DNA of 64,000 nt from Shewanella waksmanii ATCC BAA-643 (GTDB lineage Bacteria > Pseudomonadota > Gammaproteobacteria > Enterobacterales > Shewanellaceae). Of the stretch, positions 26,752 through 34,898 are shown in pieces; the first letter of the stretch is position 1, and each line of letters starts with the position of its first letter. Location of the stretch: contig NZ_KI912498.1 of assembly GCF_000518805.1 (NCBI RefSeq), positions 10,033-74,032 of the forward strand, given 5' to 3'. The position numbers and the translations under genes are program-made. The notes beneath the pieces were generated by a model that searched no databases, was not told where the DNA came from, and saw only the letters and a program-made list of their open reading frames with translations.

Positions 26752-27780
26752 ATGAATTTGGCTAAGCACATATCTGATACAGAACTATCCGCAAAAATAT
26801 TACGACATGCCGTTCCACAAATGTCGGAGCTGAATATTCCGGTGACACCTGATAATTATTCTGTCTGGTATGAGTATTATCGAGGCGTCAATTTAGATCT
26901 AAAACGCGCGATCGATGGGTTGTTAGCCAATGGGGTGACATTCACACCCGAAGTCAATGCTGGATTACATAGTAACTTTGTACAAGAGAAGTCCCCTGAA
27001 GTAATAGAAAATGTACAAATTGAAACCCAATTATTGATTAATAATCTAATCACTAAAATTGCCAAAATGAGTCACGGTACAGAAACCCTGAGTGCATCGC
27101 TATCGGGTGTTCAGCAGGAATTAGCACAATCGCCCGACGAAGAAACACTCATGCGGCTTATTGACGGCTTAGCCGAAGAAGTCACAGGGGTAATTAATAA
27201 TAATGCCGAATTAGCGCAAAGCTTAAAAGCGATGGACGAAGAGGTTAACTCGCTTAAATCGGAAATGGAAAATCTCAATTTGGCCGCGATGACCGACCAA
27301 TTAACTTCGTTGCACAACCGGCGAGCATTTGAAGAGCAAATTCTATCGCATATACAAGACTTTAGGAAAAAAGGTGTCGATAGCAGTTTATTGGTTGTCG
27401 ATATAGATCATTTTAAAGCCTTTAATGACACCCATGGCCATGTGGTCGGCGATAAAGTGTTAGCGTATGTGGCACTGGCCCTTAAACACGGTGTACGTGG
27501 TGAAGATTTTGTCGCGCGCTATGGCGGTGAAGAATTTGTTTTGCTATTACCAGACACCAATCATTCAGGAGCGCTAGTGGTTGCGGAGCAGCTACGACAA
27601 CGCATCGCAGACAAAAAGCTCACCATAGGTAAAGATAAGAAGCTGTCACTGGGCAATATTACCGTATCTGTGGGTGTGGCCAGCTTAAAAGCGGAAGATG
27701 ACAAAGATAGCTATTTTGTTAGGGCCGATGAAGCGCTTTATCGCGCTAAGTCATCAGGGCGAAATTGCGTGATGGGTTAA
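26752..27780 (+). CDS. Cytoplasmic GGDEF diguanylate cyclase with coiled coil
   Basis: A 342-aa protein without membrane segments. The N-terminal half (residues 1-180) is helical and ends in a probable coiled coil (ELAQSLKAMDEEVNSLKSEM). The cyclase domain follows with GGEEF at 258-262 and an I-site RGED at 249-252. Both catalytic and inhibitory motifs are intact. The N-terminal signal is not recognised. Confidence 0.9.
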   Translation: MNLAKHISDTELSAKILRHAVPQMSELNIPVTPDNYSVWYEYYRGVNLDLKRAIDGLLANGVTFTPEVNAGLHSNFVQEKSPEVIENVQIETQLLINNLITKIAKMSHGTETLSASLSGVQQELAQSPDEETLMRLIDGLAEEVTGVINNNAELAQSLKAMDEEVNSLKSEMENLNLAAMTDQLTSLHNRRAFEEQILSHIQDFRKKGVDSSLLVVDIDHFKAFNDTHGHVVGDKVLAYVALALKHGVRGEDFVARYGGEEFVLLLPDTNHSGALVVAEQLRQRIADKKLTIGKDKKLSLGNITVSVGVASLKAEDDKDSYFVRADEALYRAKSSGRNCVMG

Positions 27781-27797
27781 GGGGCAGGGATTTAATC

Positions 27798-27833
27798 TTG
27801 CTGTATAGACAGGGCGTCTTGTCTATACAGCAA
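27798..27833. terminator. 14-bp perfect hairpin between convergent genes
   Basis: TTGCTGTATAGACA and TGTCTATACAGCAA pair perfectly around an 8-nt loop. There is no T-run on either side, so it is not a standard intrinsic terminator. It lies between the stops of the GGDEF gene and the acetyltransferase gene. It could be an RNA 3' stability structure or a protein-binding palindrome. Confidence 0.45.
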
Positions 27834-27853
27834 TACGCTCAATGCAAGCTAGG

Positions 27854-30547
27854 TTACTGCTTTAAGTCCATGTCCATTCGAATAAGTTGCTCTTCCATGT
27901 CAAACGTGACGGTAAAGCCTAATCGTTTTGCCAAGCTGGCCATGGAGCGATTTTCAAACATCGTAAAACCACTCAACCTTTCGGTATCATTTTGTTTGTA
28001 ATAAGCAATCAGTTTCTCCAGCAATAGCCGGCCTAAACCTTGTCCTTGATGATCGCTACGTACAGCCATAGCGAATTCCGCTTCCGTATTGTCCGGGTCA
28101 ATGGAAGCCCGTATTGCGCCTAAGGTGATCTCATCACCATCGTCCTGTTTGGCGGTAGCAATAAAGGCCATTTCTCTGGCGTAATCAATCTGGGTGAGTA
28201 CTGCCATCTCTTCATGGGTCATCTTTGAGCGCACACCGAAATAGCGCTTATAACGGTCTTCATCGCTTAAACTGTTGTCAAAAGCGAGATGTTTTGGCTC
28301 ATCTTCAGGCAGAATTGGCCGCAGCATGATTGGGTCACCATTCTTCAATACTGCGTGTTGTTCAAGTTCTTTTGGGTAGGGCTGAATAGCCAAGCGGTTG
28401 TTATTTTCTTCGAGGCAATCATGCAGTTGAATATTGACATCAAGTAAGGTGACATCGACGCCTGCACACAGTACAGGGTTTAAATCTAGGCTGGCAATTT
28501 CGGGGCAATCAATCACTAAGTGACTAAGTTGAGTGAGCATCACGCACAGCGAATGCATGTCTAAGCCTAAGGGCAGATGTCTATCCTTAAGTTTGTTGGT
28601 TTTTAGCGCTTGGATCACCATATAACGAGCCAAGGTCATGTTTAGCGGGGGCAGGGCAACCGCCGCATCTTTCGTGGGCTCCCATTCTGATCCGCCTTCG
28701 CCTAATAAGATTGCTGGGCCAAAAACTGGATCGTTGATCACTGCCACCCGAATCTCTTGCGCACCGGCAGTTAATGCCATTTTCTGCACAATGACTCCCT
28801 CGATACGTGCATGCTCATTAAGGCCTTTGACGCGATCGATAATTCTATCTGTGGCACTGGCGACCTCTTCGGCATTGGCTAAGTTCAGCATGACCCCGTG
28901 GACATCAGATTTATGGTGAATATCCGGCGATTGCACCTTGATTGCCACAGGGTAACCAATTCGATTAGCGATGGCGACGGCGGCTTCCGTGTTGTCGGCA
29001 AAGTGCGTATCAATGGTTTTGAGGCCGTAAGCATGCAAAATTTGACTGGCTTCATGGGTCTCTAGAATACGTTTTCCTGCGCCATGGGCCTTTTGTAGTA
29101 ACCCTCGTGCTCGTTGACTATCAGTGGGAATATCGACCGGGATTGACTGCGGCACCTCTTGCAGTAGCTTTTGGTTTCGGCGGTATTCAACCATATGCAT
29201 GAACGCCCCTACAGCACCTTCGGGTGTGCGATAGGTGGGGATACCGGCTTGGTTAAAGTGTTTTCGGGCTAAATAGGATGAATCTTCTCCACTCCAGTTA
29301 GTAAGAATATTAACCCGATTTCGATTGGGGTGAGTTGATATCATGGCTGACATAGCCTTAGCGATGTCGACACTGTCGCCAATTGCAGAGGGTGAGTGCA
29401 GTACCAATATGGCGTCAGCGATATCACTGTCCATCAATATTTTAAGTGCGGCGGTATAGCGGTTGGCATCGGCATCGCCGCCAATATCAATTGGATTTTG
29501 CCCAGACCAAGTAGATGGCAATAGGGCATTGAGTTTGTCATAGGTTTGAGTATCTAACTCACTACTTTTACCGCCGCCGAGCATGAGCTCATCCAACGCT
29601 AGTACCGCAGGCCCACCACCATTAGTCATAATGGCTAGACGCTCACCTTGCAAAGCAGATGAATGGGCGAGTGTTTCAACTGCCGCAAACAGCTCAATTA
29701 AATCGTTGACTCTTAGCATACCGGCTCGTCGAAATGCCGCTTCATACACGGCATCATTGCCCACGACGCCGCCTGTGTGTAATTTTGCGGCTGTGGTGCC
29801 CTCAACACTGCGGCCCGATTTGATCACCAAAATAGGTTTATTGCGCGCAGCTGCTCGAGCAGCTGACAGAAAGTGGCGTTTCTCATTGATGGAGTCGATA
29901 TACAGCATGATTGCACTGGTTTTGCTGTCTCGGCCTAAATAATCAAGTAGCTCATCAAAGTCGATATCTGTGGCATCGCCTAGGGAGATAAAAGATGAAA
30001 AGCCGATGCCCTTATTGTTGGCCCAATCCAATACTGTGGTGCAAATGGCAGCTGATTGGGACACAAAGGCAATTTTACCGCTCAGGGCACTGGTATGGGC
30101 TAAGCTCGCATTCAGACCAAGGGTTGGTAAAATCATCCCCAAGCTGTTAGGCCCTAATAAACGCATGCCATATTTTTTGGCGTACTGTTTGGCTTGGGTT
30201 AAACAGTCTATACCTGAGCTATCGATTTCTTGAGCCATACCAGAGGCGTTGATAATAGCCACTTTACAACCAAATTGCGCAAGAGTTTCAACGATGGCGG
30301 GAACGCGATGTGCTGCAGTACAAATGACGGCAAGATCAGGTATCAGGGGTAGGGCTTCAATGTTTTGATAGGCAAGGACCCCTTGAACAGCCTGGTATTT
30401 TGGGGTGACGGGCATAATGGGCCCAGAAAAACCGCCTGCGAGTAGATTTTTCATGATCACATTGCCGGCCTTCCTATCAGCATTAGAGGCGCCAATGATG
30501 GCAATGGACTTAGGGTTAAACAGGCTGTTTAATGTTCGCTGGCTCAT
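27854..30547 (-). CDS. pat: Protein lysine acetyltransferase Pat (ADP-forming acyl-CoA synthetase/GNAT)
   Basis: An 897-aa two-part protein. An N-terminal acyl-CoA synthetase (NDP-forming)-like region has a CoA-binding Rossmann part (SIAIIGASNADRKAGN), a succinyl-CoA ligase-like part and an ATP-grasp part (about residues 490-700). A C-terminal GNAT domain follows (about 735-890, RPILPEDEP and SDHQGQGLGRLL). The layout matches E. coli PatZ/YfiQ and Salmonella Pat, which acetylate acetyl-CoA synthetase and other metabolic enzymes. I choose the ATG at 30547, with GGAG seven bases upstream, over the TTG one codon earlier. Confidence 0.92.
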   Translation of the reverse strand: MSQRTLNSLFNPKSIAIIGASNADRKAGNVIMKNLLAGGFSGPIMPVTPKYQAVQGVLAYQNIEALPLIPDLAVICTAAHRVPAIVETLAQFGCKVAIINASGMAQEIDSSGIDCLTQAKQYAKKYGMRLLGPNSLGMILPTLGLNASLAHTSALSGKIAFVSQSAAICTTVLDWANNKGIGFSSFISLGDATDIDFDELLDYLGRDSKTSAIMLYIDSINEKRHFLSAARAAARNKPILVIKSGRSVEGTTAAKLHTGGVVGNDAVYEAAFRRAGMLRVNDLIELFAAVETLAHSSALQGERLAIMTNGGGPAVLALDELMLGGGKSSELDTQTYDKLNALLPSTWSGQNPIDIGGDADANRYTAALKILMDSDIADAILVLHSPSAIGDSVDIAKAMSAMISTHPNRNRVNILTNWSGEDSSYLARKHFNQAGIPTYRTPEGAVGAFMHMVEYRRNQKLLQEVPQSIPVDIPTDSQRARGLLQKAHGAGKRILETHEASQILHAYGLKTIDTHFADNTEAAVAIANRIGYPVAIKVQSPDIHHKSDVHGVMLNLANAEEVASATDRIIDRVKGLNEHARIEGVIVQKMALTAGAQEIRVAVINDPVFGPAILLGEGGSEWEPTKDAAVALPPLNMTLARYMVIQALKTNKLKDRHLPLGLDMHSLCVMLTQLSHLVIDCPEIASLDLNPVLCAGVDVTLLDVNIQLHDCLEENNNRLAIQPYPKELEQHAVLKNGDPIMLRPILPEDEPKHLAFDNSLSDEDRYKRYFGVRSKMTHEEMAVLTQIDYAREMAFIATAKQDDGDEITLGAIRASIDPDNTEAEFAMAVRSDHQGQGLGRLLLEKLIAYYKQNDTERLSGFTMFENRSMASLAKRLGFTVTFDMEEQLIRMDMDLKQ

Positions 30548-30662
30548 CAAGTACTCCGATCAAATACAGGGCTAAGTCAGTGTACATTAAAGGAAAACAA
30601 AATGGTGCTTTAAAGCGCCGATATGCGACCAATAGATAACAAGAGGAGGGAATAGCAGGCAT

Positions 30663-30683
30663 AAAAAAACCAGCGTGAGCTGG
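30663..30683 (-). terminator. Terminator of the tRNA-Val locus
   Basis: On the minus strand CCAGC, loop TCAC, GCTGG, then seven T. It lies 13 bp after the last tRNA-like unit, so the whole array is probably one transcript. Confidence 0.8.
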
Positions 30684-30696
30684 CCTGAAAATTTCA

Positions 30697-30773
30697 TGGT
30701 ACAACCGAGTGGATTCGAACCACCGACCCCCACCATGTCAAGGTGGTGCTCTAACCAACTGAGCAAAACTACG
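30697..30773 (-). pseudogene. tRNA-Val-like unit 3, acceptor stem cannot pair
   Basis: The 68 nt from the D-stem (GCTC) to CCA are identical to the intact tRNA-Val at 30881-30957, including anticodon GAC. The 5' acceptor strand is replaced by CGTAGTT, which gives one Watson-Crick and one wobble pair out of seven against the unchanged 3' strand CGGTTGT. Allowing a 4-5 nt insertion after CCGTAG, the unit could pair about half of the stem. A tRNA finder may still call it, but a mature tRNA is unlikely. It is the last unit before the terminator. Confidence 0.75.
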
Positions 30774-30788
30774 GATAACAATAAAGCA

Positions 30789-30865
30789 TGGTACAACCGA
30801 GTGGATTCGAACCACCGACCCCCACCATGTCAAGGTGGTGCTCTAACCAACTGAGCGACAGCAAC
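30789..30865 (-). pseudogene. tRNA-Val-like unit 2, acceptor stem mostly unpaired
   Basis: The 68 nt of the 3' part are identical to the intact tRNA-Val. The 5' acceptor strand is GTTGCTG against CGGTTGT, giving two Watson-Crick pairs, four G-U wobbles and a U-U mismatch. Units 2 and 3 share the spacer read on the plus strand as ATAACAATAAAGCA, and the period is exactly 92 bp. Either a decayed duplicate or a non-translating tRNA-derived RNA. Confidence 0.7.
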
Positions 30866-30880
30866 CATAACAATAAAGCA

Positions 30881-30957
30881 TGGTACAACCGAGTGGATTC
30901 GAACCACCGACCCCCACCATGTCAAGGTGGTGCTCTAACCAACTGAGCTACGGTTGT
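30881..30957 (-). tRNA. tRNA-Val (anticodon GAC)
   Basis: A complete 77-nt tRNA with a fully paired acceptor stem (ACAACCG with CGGTTGT), anticodon loop TTGACAT and encoded CCA. It is the promoter-proximal and only intact member of a three-unit array. Confidence 0.95.
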
Positions 30958-31004
30958 ATTGTCTTTATCTTGTTTTCTAACATCTGTGCTAGAGAACGAG
31001 CGCT

Positions 31005-31032
31005 ATATTACGGGATACAGCGCCCGTTGCAA
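31005..31032 (-). promoter_or_regulatory. Probable promoter of the tRNA-Val locus
   Basis: Minus strand: -35 TTGCAA, a 16-bp spacer, -10 TAATAT and a GC-rich discriminator (AGCGCTCG). This resembles the tRNA-Asn promoter at 112-140. Confidence 0.55.
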
Positions 31033-31141
31033 GTAAAAATATTAATTTTGTAACCAAATGGCTATTTGATGTTCAACTTGATTTCTAATCAGCCGAATTG
31101 GTTTGCCGATGTCCATATCAGCGGCCCGAATTTTATTCTGG

Positions 31142-32509
31142 CTAGTCTTCGATAAGTCGAGTGCCAAGCTTTTCAGACTTTTGGATATAGCGTAACCGAA
31201 TGGCAAACATAATGGCGGCGCTGGTTAAGCCTGCGATTAAGCCGATCCAAAATCCATGCGCTCCCATGGCGGGAACTAAAATATCTGTCATTGCCAGCAT
31301 GTAGCCTAATGTCATACCAATCAACCAATAAGACACTAAGGTGATATACAACGCGCTGCGCGTATCTTTATAGCCACGTAATGCACCCGCGGCAACCACC
31401 TGAATTGAGTCAGACAATTGATATAGCGCAGCTAAGAACATTAAGCTACCCGCGAGGGTAATGACCTCTGGGTGATCATTGTATAATAGTGCGATTTCTG
31501 TTTTGAATATCACGGTGATAATCGCTGTAATCGCGGCCAAGCCAAACGCTAGCAATAATCCAACCTTAGTGACTAGATTAGCAATCACCAGTTTATCCTG
31601 ACCCAAGTAATAGCCAACTCGTATTGAAACCGCAATACCTATAGATAGTGGCAACATAAACACGATGGAGGAGAAGTTAAGCGCAATTTGATGACCAGCA
31701 ACGACATTCGCCCCAAGGGGGGCTAATAATAGCGCGATGATGGCGAACAAGCTGACTTCAAAAAACAGCGCCATAGCGATAGGAAAGCCGTGTTTTGTCA
31801 TCGTCCACATTGTGTCCCATTTAGGTTTATGGAACGCACTAAATGGGGCGAGTTCAGCAAATTTCTTATGCCATTGCATATAGATAACCATGGCGATAAA
31901 CATTGCCCAGAAAACTAAAGCTGTTGCAATACCGCACCCAGCCCCGCCCATTGCGGGGGCGCCTAAATGTCCATTGATAAATATATAGTTGGCCGGAATG
32001 TTGACGGCTAAGCCAACAAACCCGATGACCATAGTCGGCAAAGTATAAGAGATACCTTCGGCACATCCCCTTAATACTTGATAAAGCACAAAAGCAGGTA
32101 CTCCCCACATGAAGCCATTAAGGTATTGTTCGCTAAGATTGGCCAAATCTTCATCTAAAGCCATCAGCCGGAAAATATCGCCAGAAAATGTGAGAAATGC
32201 GAGCACACCTAAGCTACCAATTATGGCAATATAGGCAGCTTGAAATGCCAAAGGTTGAATCGCTTTTTGATTGTCTGCACCGTGCTCATGGGCAAAAACA
32301 GGCGTAAATGCAATAAGTAGCCCCTGGACAAAAAGTAATGCTGGCAGCCATAAACTGGTGCCAATGGCCACTGCAGCCATATCGACCGCACTGACCCGAC
32401 CAGCCATAACGGTATCGATAAAACCCATCATGGTTTGGGTGACTTGGGCAATAAGTACAGGTAGTGCTAGCTGTACCAATTTTTTGGCTTGAAAGCCGAA
32501 TTGATTCAT
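31142..32509 (-). CDS. norM: MATE-family multidrug efflux transporter (NorM/MdtK-like)
   Basis: A 455-aa protein with twelve predicted membrane segments, exporting cationic drugs by sodium or proton antiport. The N-lobe motif GFIDTVMAG and the central FFEVSLFAIIALLLAPLG segment are typical of NorM. It is divergent from riboflavin synthase, as mdtK is in E. coli, which supports orthology. The substrate range cannot be read from sequence. Confidence 0.9.
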   Translation of the reverse strand: MNQFGFQAKKLVQLALPVLIAQVTQTMMGFIDTVMAGRVSAVDMAAVAIGTSLWLPALLFVQGLLIAFTPVFAHEHGADNQKAIQPLAFQAAYIAIIGSLGVLAFLTFSGDIFRLMALDEDLANLSEQYLNGFMWGVPAFVLYQVLRGCAEGISYTLPTMVIGFVGLAVNIPANYIFINGHLGAPAMGGAGCGIATALVFWAMFIAMVIYMQWHKKFAELAPFSAFHKPKWDTMWTMTKHGFPIAMALFFEVSLFAIIALLLAPLGANVVAGHQIALNFSSIVFMLPLSIGIAVSIRVGYYLGQDKLVIANLVTKVGLLLAFGLAAITAIITVIFKTEIALLYNDHPEVITLAGSLMFLAALYQLSDSIQVVAAGALRGYKDTRSALYITLVSYWLIGMTLGYMLAMTDILVPAMGAHGFWIGLIAGLTSAAIMFAIRLRYIQKSEKLGTRLIED

Positions 32510-32544
32510 GAATGTAACGCCTTTATATAGCGAGTTAATAAATT

Positions 32545-33159
32545 ATGTTTACAGGTATTGTGCAAGCCACATGTCAAGTGGCAGCGATTACACAGAAAAA
32601 CGGTCTAAACACCATTGAGGTTTCCTTGCCAGCTGAATTAAGAGAGGGATTAAAAACAGGGGCGAGCGTGGCTAATAACGGTGTTTGTTTAACAGTCACA
32701 GCAATCGCAGATGATAGGGTGTTTTTCGATGTAATGGAAGAGACTCTGAGTGTGACCAATCTCTCAAAATTGACAATTGGTAGTCCCGTAAACATTGAGC
32801 GCTCATTGAGCTTTGGTAGCGAGATTGGTGGCCACATTTTATCGGGACACATTCATACCCAAGCACAGATAGTAAAAGTGAGTGCAACCGAGCAACATTA
32901 CAATCTTTATCTTGAAGTAGCACCTAAATGGATGGCCTATATACTCTATAAAGGTTTTGTTGGCGTTAATGGTTGTAGCTTAACAGTAGGAGAGGTGACA
33001 GATAACGGGTTTTGGCTACATTTAATACCCGAGACCTTATTGCTAACCAATTTAGATGAAGCGCGAGTTGGCGATCAACTTAACATCGAAATTGATAGTC
33101 AAACCCAAGCGATTGTCGACACCGTTGAGCGGGTATTGGCTAAACGTAACTTGATTTAA
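32545..33159 (+). CDS. ribE: Riboflavin synthase alpha chain
   Basis: Dismutates two 6,7-dimethyl-8-ribityllumazine molecules to riboflavin. The 204-aa protein has two lumazine-binding repeats. The first begins MFTGIVQ and includes SLSFGSEIGGHILSGH, and the second contains VGVNGCSLTVGEV. It is monocistronic, 35 bp from the divergent norM start. I see no FMN riboswitch in this short space. Confidence 0.95.
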   Translation: MFTGIVQATCQVAAITQKNGLNTIEVSLPAELREGLKTGASVANNGVCLTVTAIADDRVFFDVMEETLSVTNLSKLTIGSPVNIERSLSFGSEIGGHILSGHIHTQAQIVKVSATEQHYNLYLEVAPKWMAYILYKGFVGVNGCSLTVGEVTDNGFWLHLIPETLLLTNLDEARVGDQLNIEIDSQTQAIVDTVERVLAKRNLI

Positions 33160-33193
33160 CACATGCTTGGTATTGCTGTTTAGTCACGAGCAT

Positions 33194-33239
33194 AAAGTTG
33201 GCCGTATTTTACTGGACAAGACGAATACGGCCCACTTTT
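33194..33239. terminator. Hairpin terminator between ribE and the CPXCG gene
   Basis: AAAGT-T-GGCCGTATT and AATACGGCC-C-ACTTT form a long stem around a 14-nt loop. A short A/T-run lies on either side, so it may work for both convergent genes. Confidence 0.6.
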
Positions 33240-33274
33240 ACAGAGCTGTTAGATGGTTTTATATTGACTAGCCA

Positions 33275-33475
33275 TCAATAGTATTGCTCATCATCGCTAT
33301 CCACAAATACGGTCAGTTTTTGATGGACTCTGTCTAATTGAGTACGAAAATGGATAGGGTTACAGCATATTTTACAATCTTGGTAATATTCTTGATCGTT
33401 CCCGCTTGTGTCTATCTCTATATGTTGATTGTGGCCGCAGTGGGGGCAACTGATCGATTTATTGATGAGTTTCAT
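33275..33475 (-). CDS. Small CPXCG-motif cysteine-rich protein
   Basis: A 66-aa protein with CPHCG (Cys10, Cys13) and CKICC (Cys34, Cys37, Cys38), a rubredoxin-like zinc or metal knuckle typical of the CPXCG family. Function unknown. Its ATG overlaps the stop of the upstream pteridine reductase-like gene by 4 bp, so the pair is translationally coupled. Confidence 0.8.
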   Translation of the reverse strand: MKLINKSISCPHCGHNQHIEIDTSGNDQEYYQDCKICCNPIHFRTQLDRVHQKLTVFVDSDDEQYY

Positions 33476-34215
33476 TCAACCGCTCCTTGATACCCCACAG
33501 CACTTCTGCCGCCATCAACGGCTATGATTTGACCGGTAATATATGATGCATTAACTAAAAACATAACGGCGTCCGCTATATCTTCTGCACGGCCCGGGTG
33601 ACGTAAAGGGATATCTTCAATGACTTTATCTATCTGAGACTGTTGGCCCTCTGTTGGCCAGAGTATGGCACCAGGTGAAACACCATTAACCCTTACATTA
33701 GGCGCTAATTCCTGCGCCAGAGATAAGGTGGCCATTTTCAGTCCCGCCTTAGAAATTGAGTATAGTCCATGACCAGATAAAGGTTTGTCGGCATGAATAT
33801 CGATTAAATTAACAATACAGCCGCTATTGGACGCCAATACTTGCTTCAGTCCGGTGGCTAAGCGATAAGGTGCAACGAGGTTGACGGCTAACATACTGTC
33901 AATGTCGTCTGTTGTACTTTGAACAATAGCGGTTGGATAGAATACCGAGGCATTGTTTACCAGAAGCGATAAAGCCGGGTAGCGACTTGCCACATTATCA
34001 ATAAGCGTTGTTAAATCTGCAGCGACAGATAAGTCAGCCTGCTCAACCACCGCTGAGTAAGCACGCAGCCCATTAAGTTGTTGGGCTAATACCTGAGCGG
34101 CTTGGCTGTTATTGTTGCAATGTATAATAACGTTATAGCCACTTTGGTGGGCGTGGGTGGCAATTTGTTTGCCAATACGCCGCGCCGCGCCGGTAATGAG
34201 TGCCCAAGCTTGCAT
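33472..34215 (-). CDS. SDR pteridine reductase (FolM-like)
   Basis: A 247-aa short-chain dehydrogenase. The cofactor loop TGAARRIG (residues 8-15) has the extra arginine seen in pteridine reductases. NNASVF follows near residue 80, the catalytic YSISK near 150 and the C-terminal VDGGRS near 240. E. coli FolM reduces dihydromonapterin. I choose the internal ATG (MQAWALITGA) because the 22 upstream residues do not belong to the fold. The exact pterin substrate is inferred. Confidence 0.78.
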   Translation of the reverse strand: MQAWALITGAARRIGKQIATHAHQSGYNVIIHCNNNSQAAQVLAQQLNGLRAYSAVVEQADLSVAADLTTLIDNVASRYPALSLLVNNASVFYPTAIVQSTTDDIDSMLAVNLVAPYRLATGLKQVLASNSGCIVNLIDIHADKPLSGHGLYSISKAGLKMATLSLAQELAPNVRVNGVSPGAILWPTEGQQSQIDKVIEDIPLRHPGRAEDIADAVMFLVNASYITGQIIAVDGGRSAVGYQGAVE

Positions 34216-34334
34216 AGTGTAATATCCGAATAGGTAGATTAGGTGGATATTAGCATAGCTAGCGGGCTTAATAAGTAGCAACTGCCTACGATTGCACAGC
34301 CGTGTTATTGGCTTTGATGAATATTAGACGGGTT

Positions 34335-34592
34335 TCAATCCATTATCACTAATACTTCAGCCGCTTCTTTGGTGGGCAGCGGATAGAGGTTATCAACAAG
34401 AGAGTTCAACTGCTGATCAACAGACGCTTCAATATCCAACATTACACTGCTAGGTGCAGTTTCAATTTTTTGTGTTTCAGTTAGATTTGTTTCTACCAAA
34501 GCTGAGTCGTCAATCGTTTGCTGGTCCATGACTGCATTATGACTCGGTAACCCTTGGATCAGTGCTCCTGTCAGTATCATTGCATTGACCAT
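34335..34592 (-). CDS. Small acidic protein of unknown function
   Basis: An 85-aa protein rich in acidic and hydroxyl residues with a short hydrophobic N-terminus (MILTGALIQGL). No motif is recognised. The ATG is preceded by AGGAG eight bases upstream, which supports translation. It lies alone between the pteridine reductase and the thrS leader. Similarity to a named family is not apparent. Confidence 0.55.
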   Translation of the reverse strand: MVNAMILTGALIQGLPSHNAVMDQQTIDDSALVETNLTETQKIETAPSSVMLDIEASVDQQLNSLVDNLYPLPTKEAAEVLVIMD

Positions 34593-34781
34593 TTACAGTG
34601 CTCCTAATAAAAGTAACTTGCTAGTTGTGCCTTAGGGTATAACGCCAAAATGACGCTGATGTGACAAAAGCATTTCAGTACAAGTTGTCGCGGGCAATGT
34701 TGTTAAGCAATTCAGATACTCACAATACCGTGTTCAACTAGCTTAAGCCTTGCGCATTGTGATGATGACCCTTAGAATGTT

Positions 34782-34892
34782 GCCTTCGCTCCTAGGATTA
34801 TCAAAACTCCAGTATGTTTTGCTCCTAGGAAGGCGACACACTTAACTACATAACCAAGTGGCCCTACGTAGGGGTCACCACTGGATAAAGGA
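34782..34892 (+). promoter_or_regulatory. Structured thrS leader, probable ThrRS translational operator
   Basis: Two hairpins precede the Shine-Dalgarno AAGGA (34888-34892). The distal one pairs GCCTT and CCTAGGA near 34782-34798 with TCCTAGGAAGGC at 34823-34834, with an inner AAAAC/GTTTT stem. The proximal one pairs AGTGG (34857-34861) with CCACT (34878-34882) and CCCT with AGGG around loop ACGT, so CGU (34867-34869) is exposed. The order hairpin, linker, hairpin, ribosome site is that of the E. coli thrS operator, where ThrRS binds its own mRNA through tRNA-Thr mimicry. The remainder of the 306-bp gap (34593-34781) shows nothing I can name. Confidence 0.6.
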
Positions 34893-34898
34893 ATTTTC

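Noticed and set aside
30587..30796. Short coding frames over the tRNA-Val array
   Set aside because: They overlap tRNA sequence and the acetyltransferase promoter and have no ribosome site.
30587..30957. Direct repeats resembling a CRISPR array
   Set aside because: The 68-nt repeats are tRNA-Val sequence with T-loop and CCA, only three units, and no cas genes are present.
32510..32544. FMN riboswitch before ribE
   Set aside because: Only 35 bp separate the divergent genes, too short for the element.
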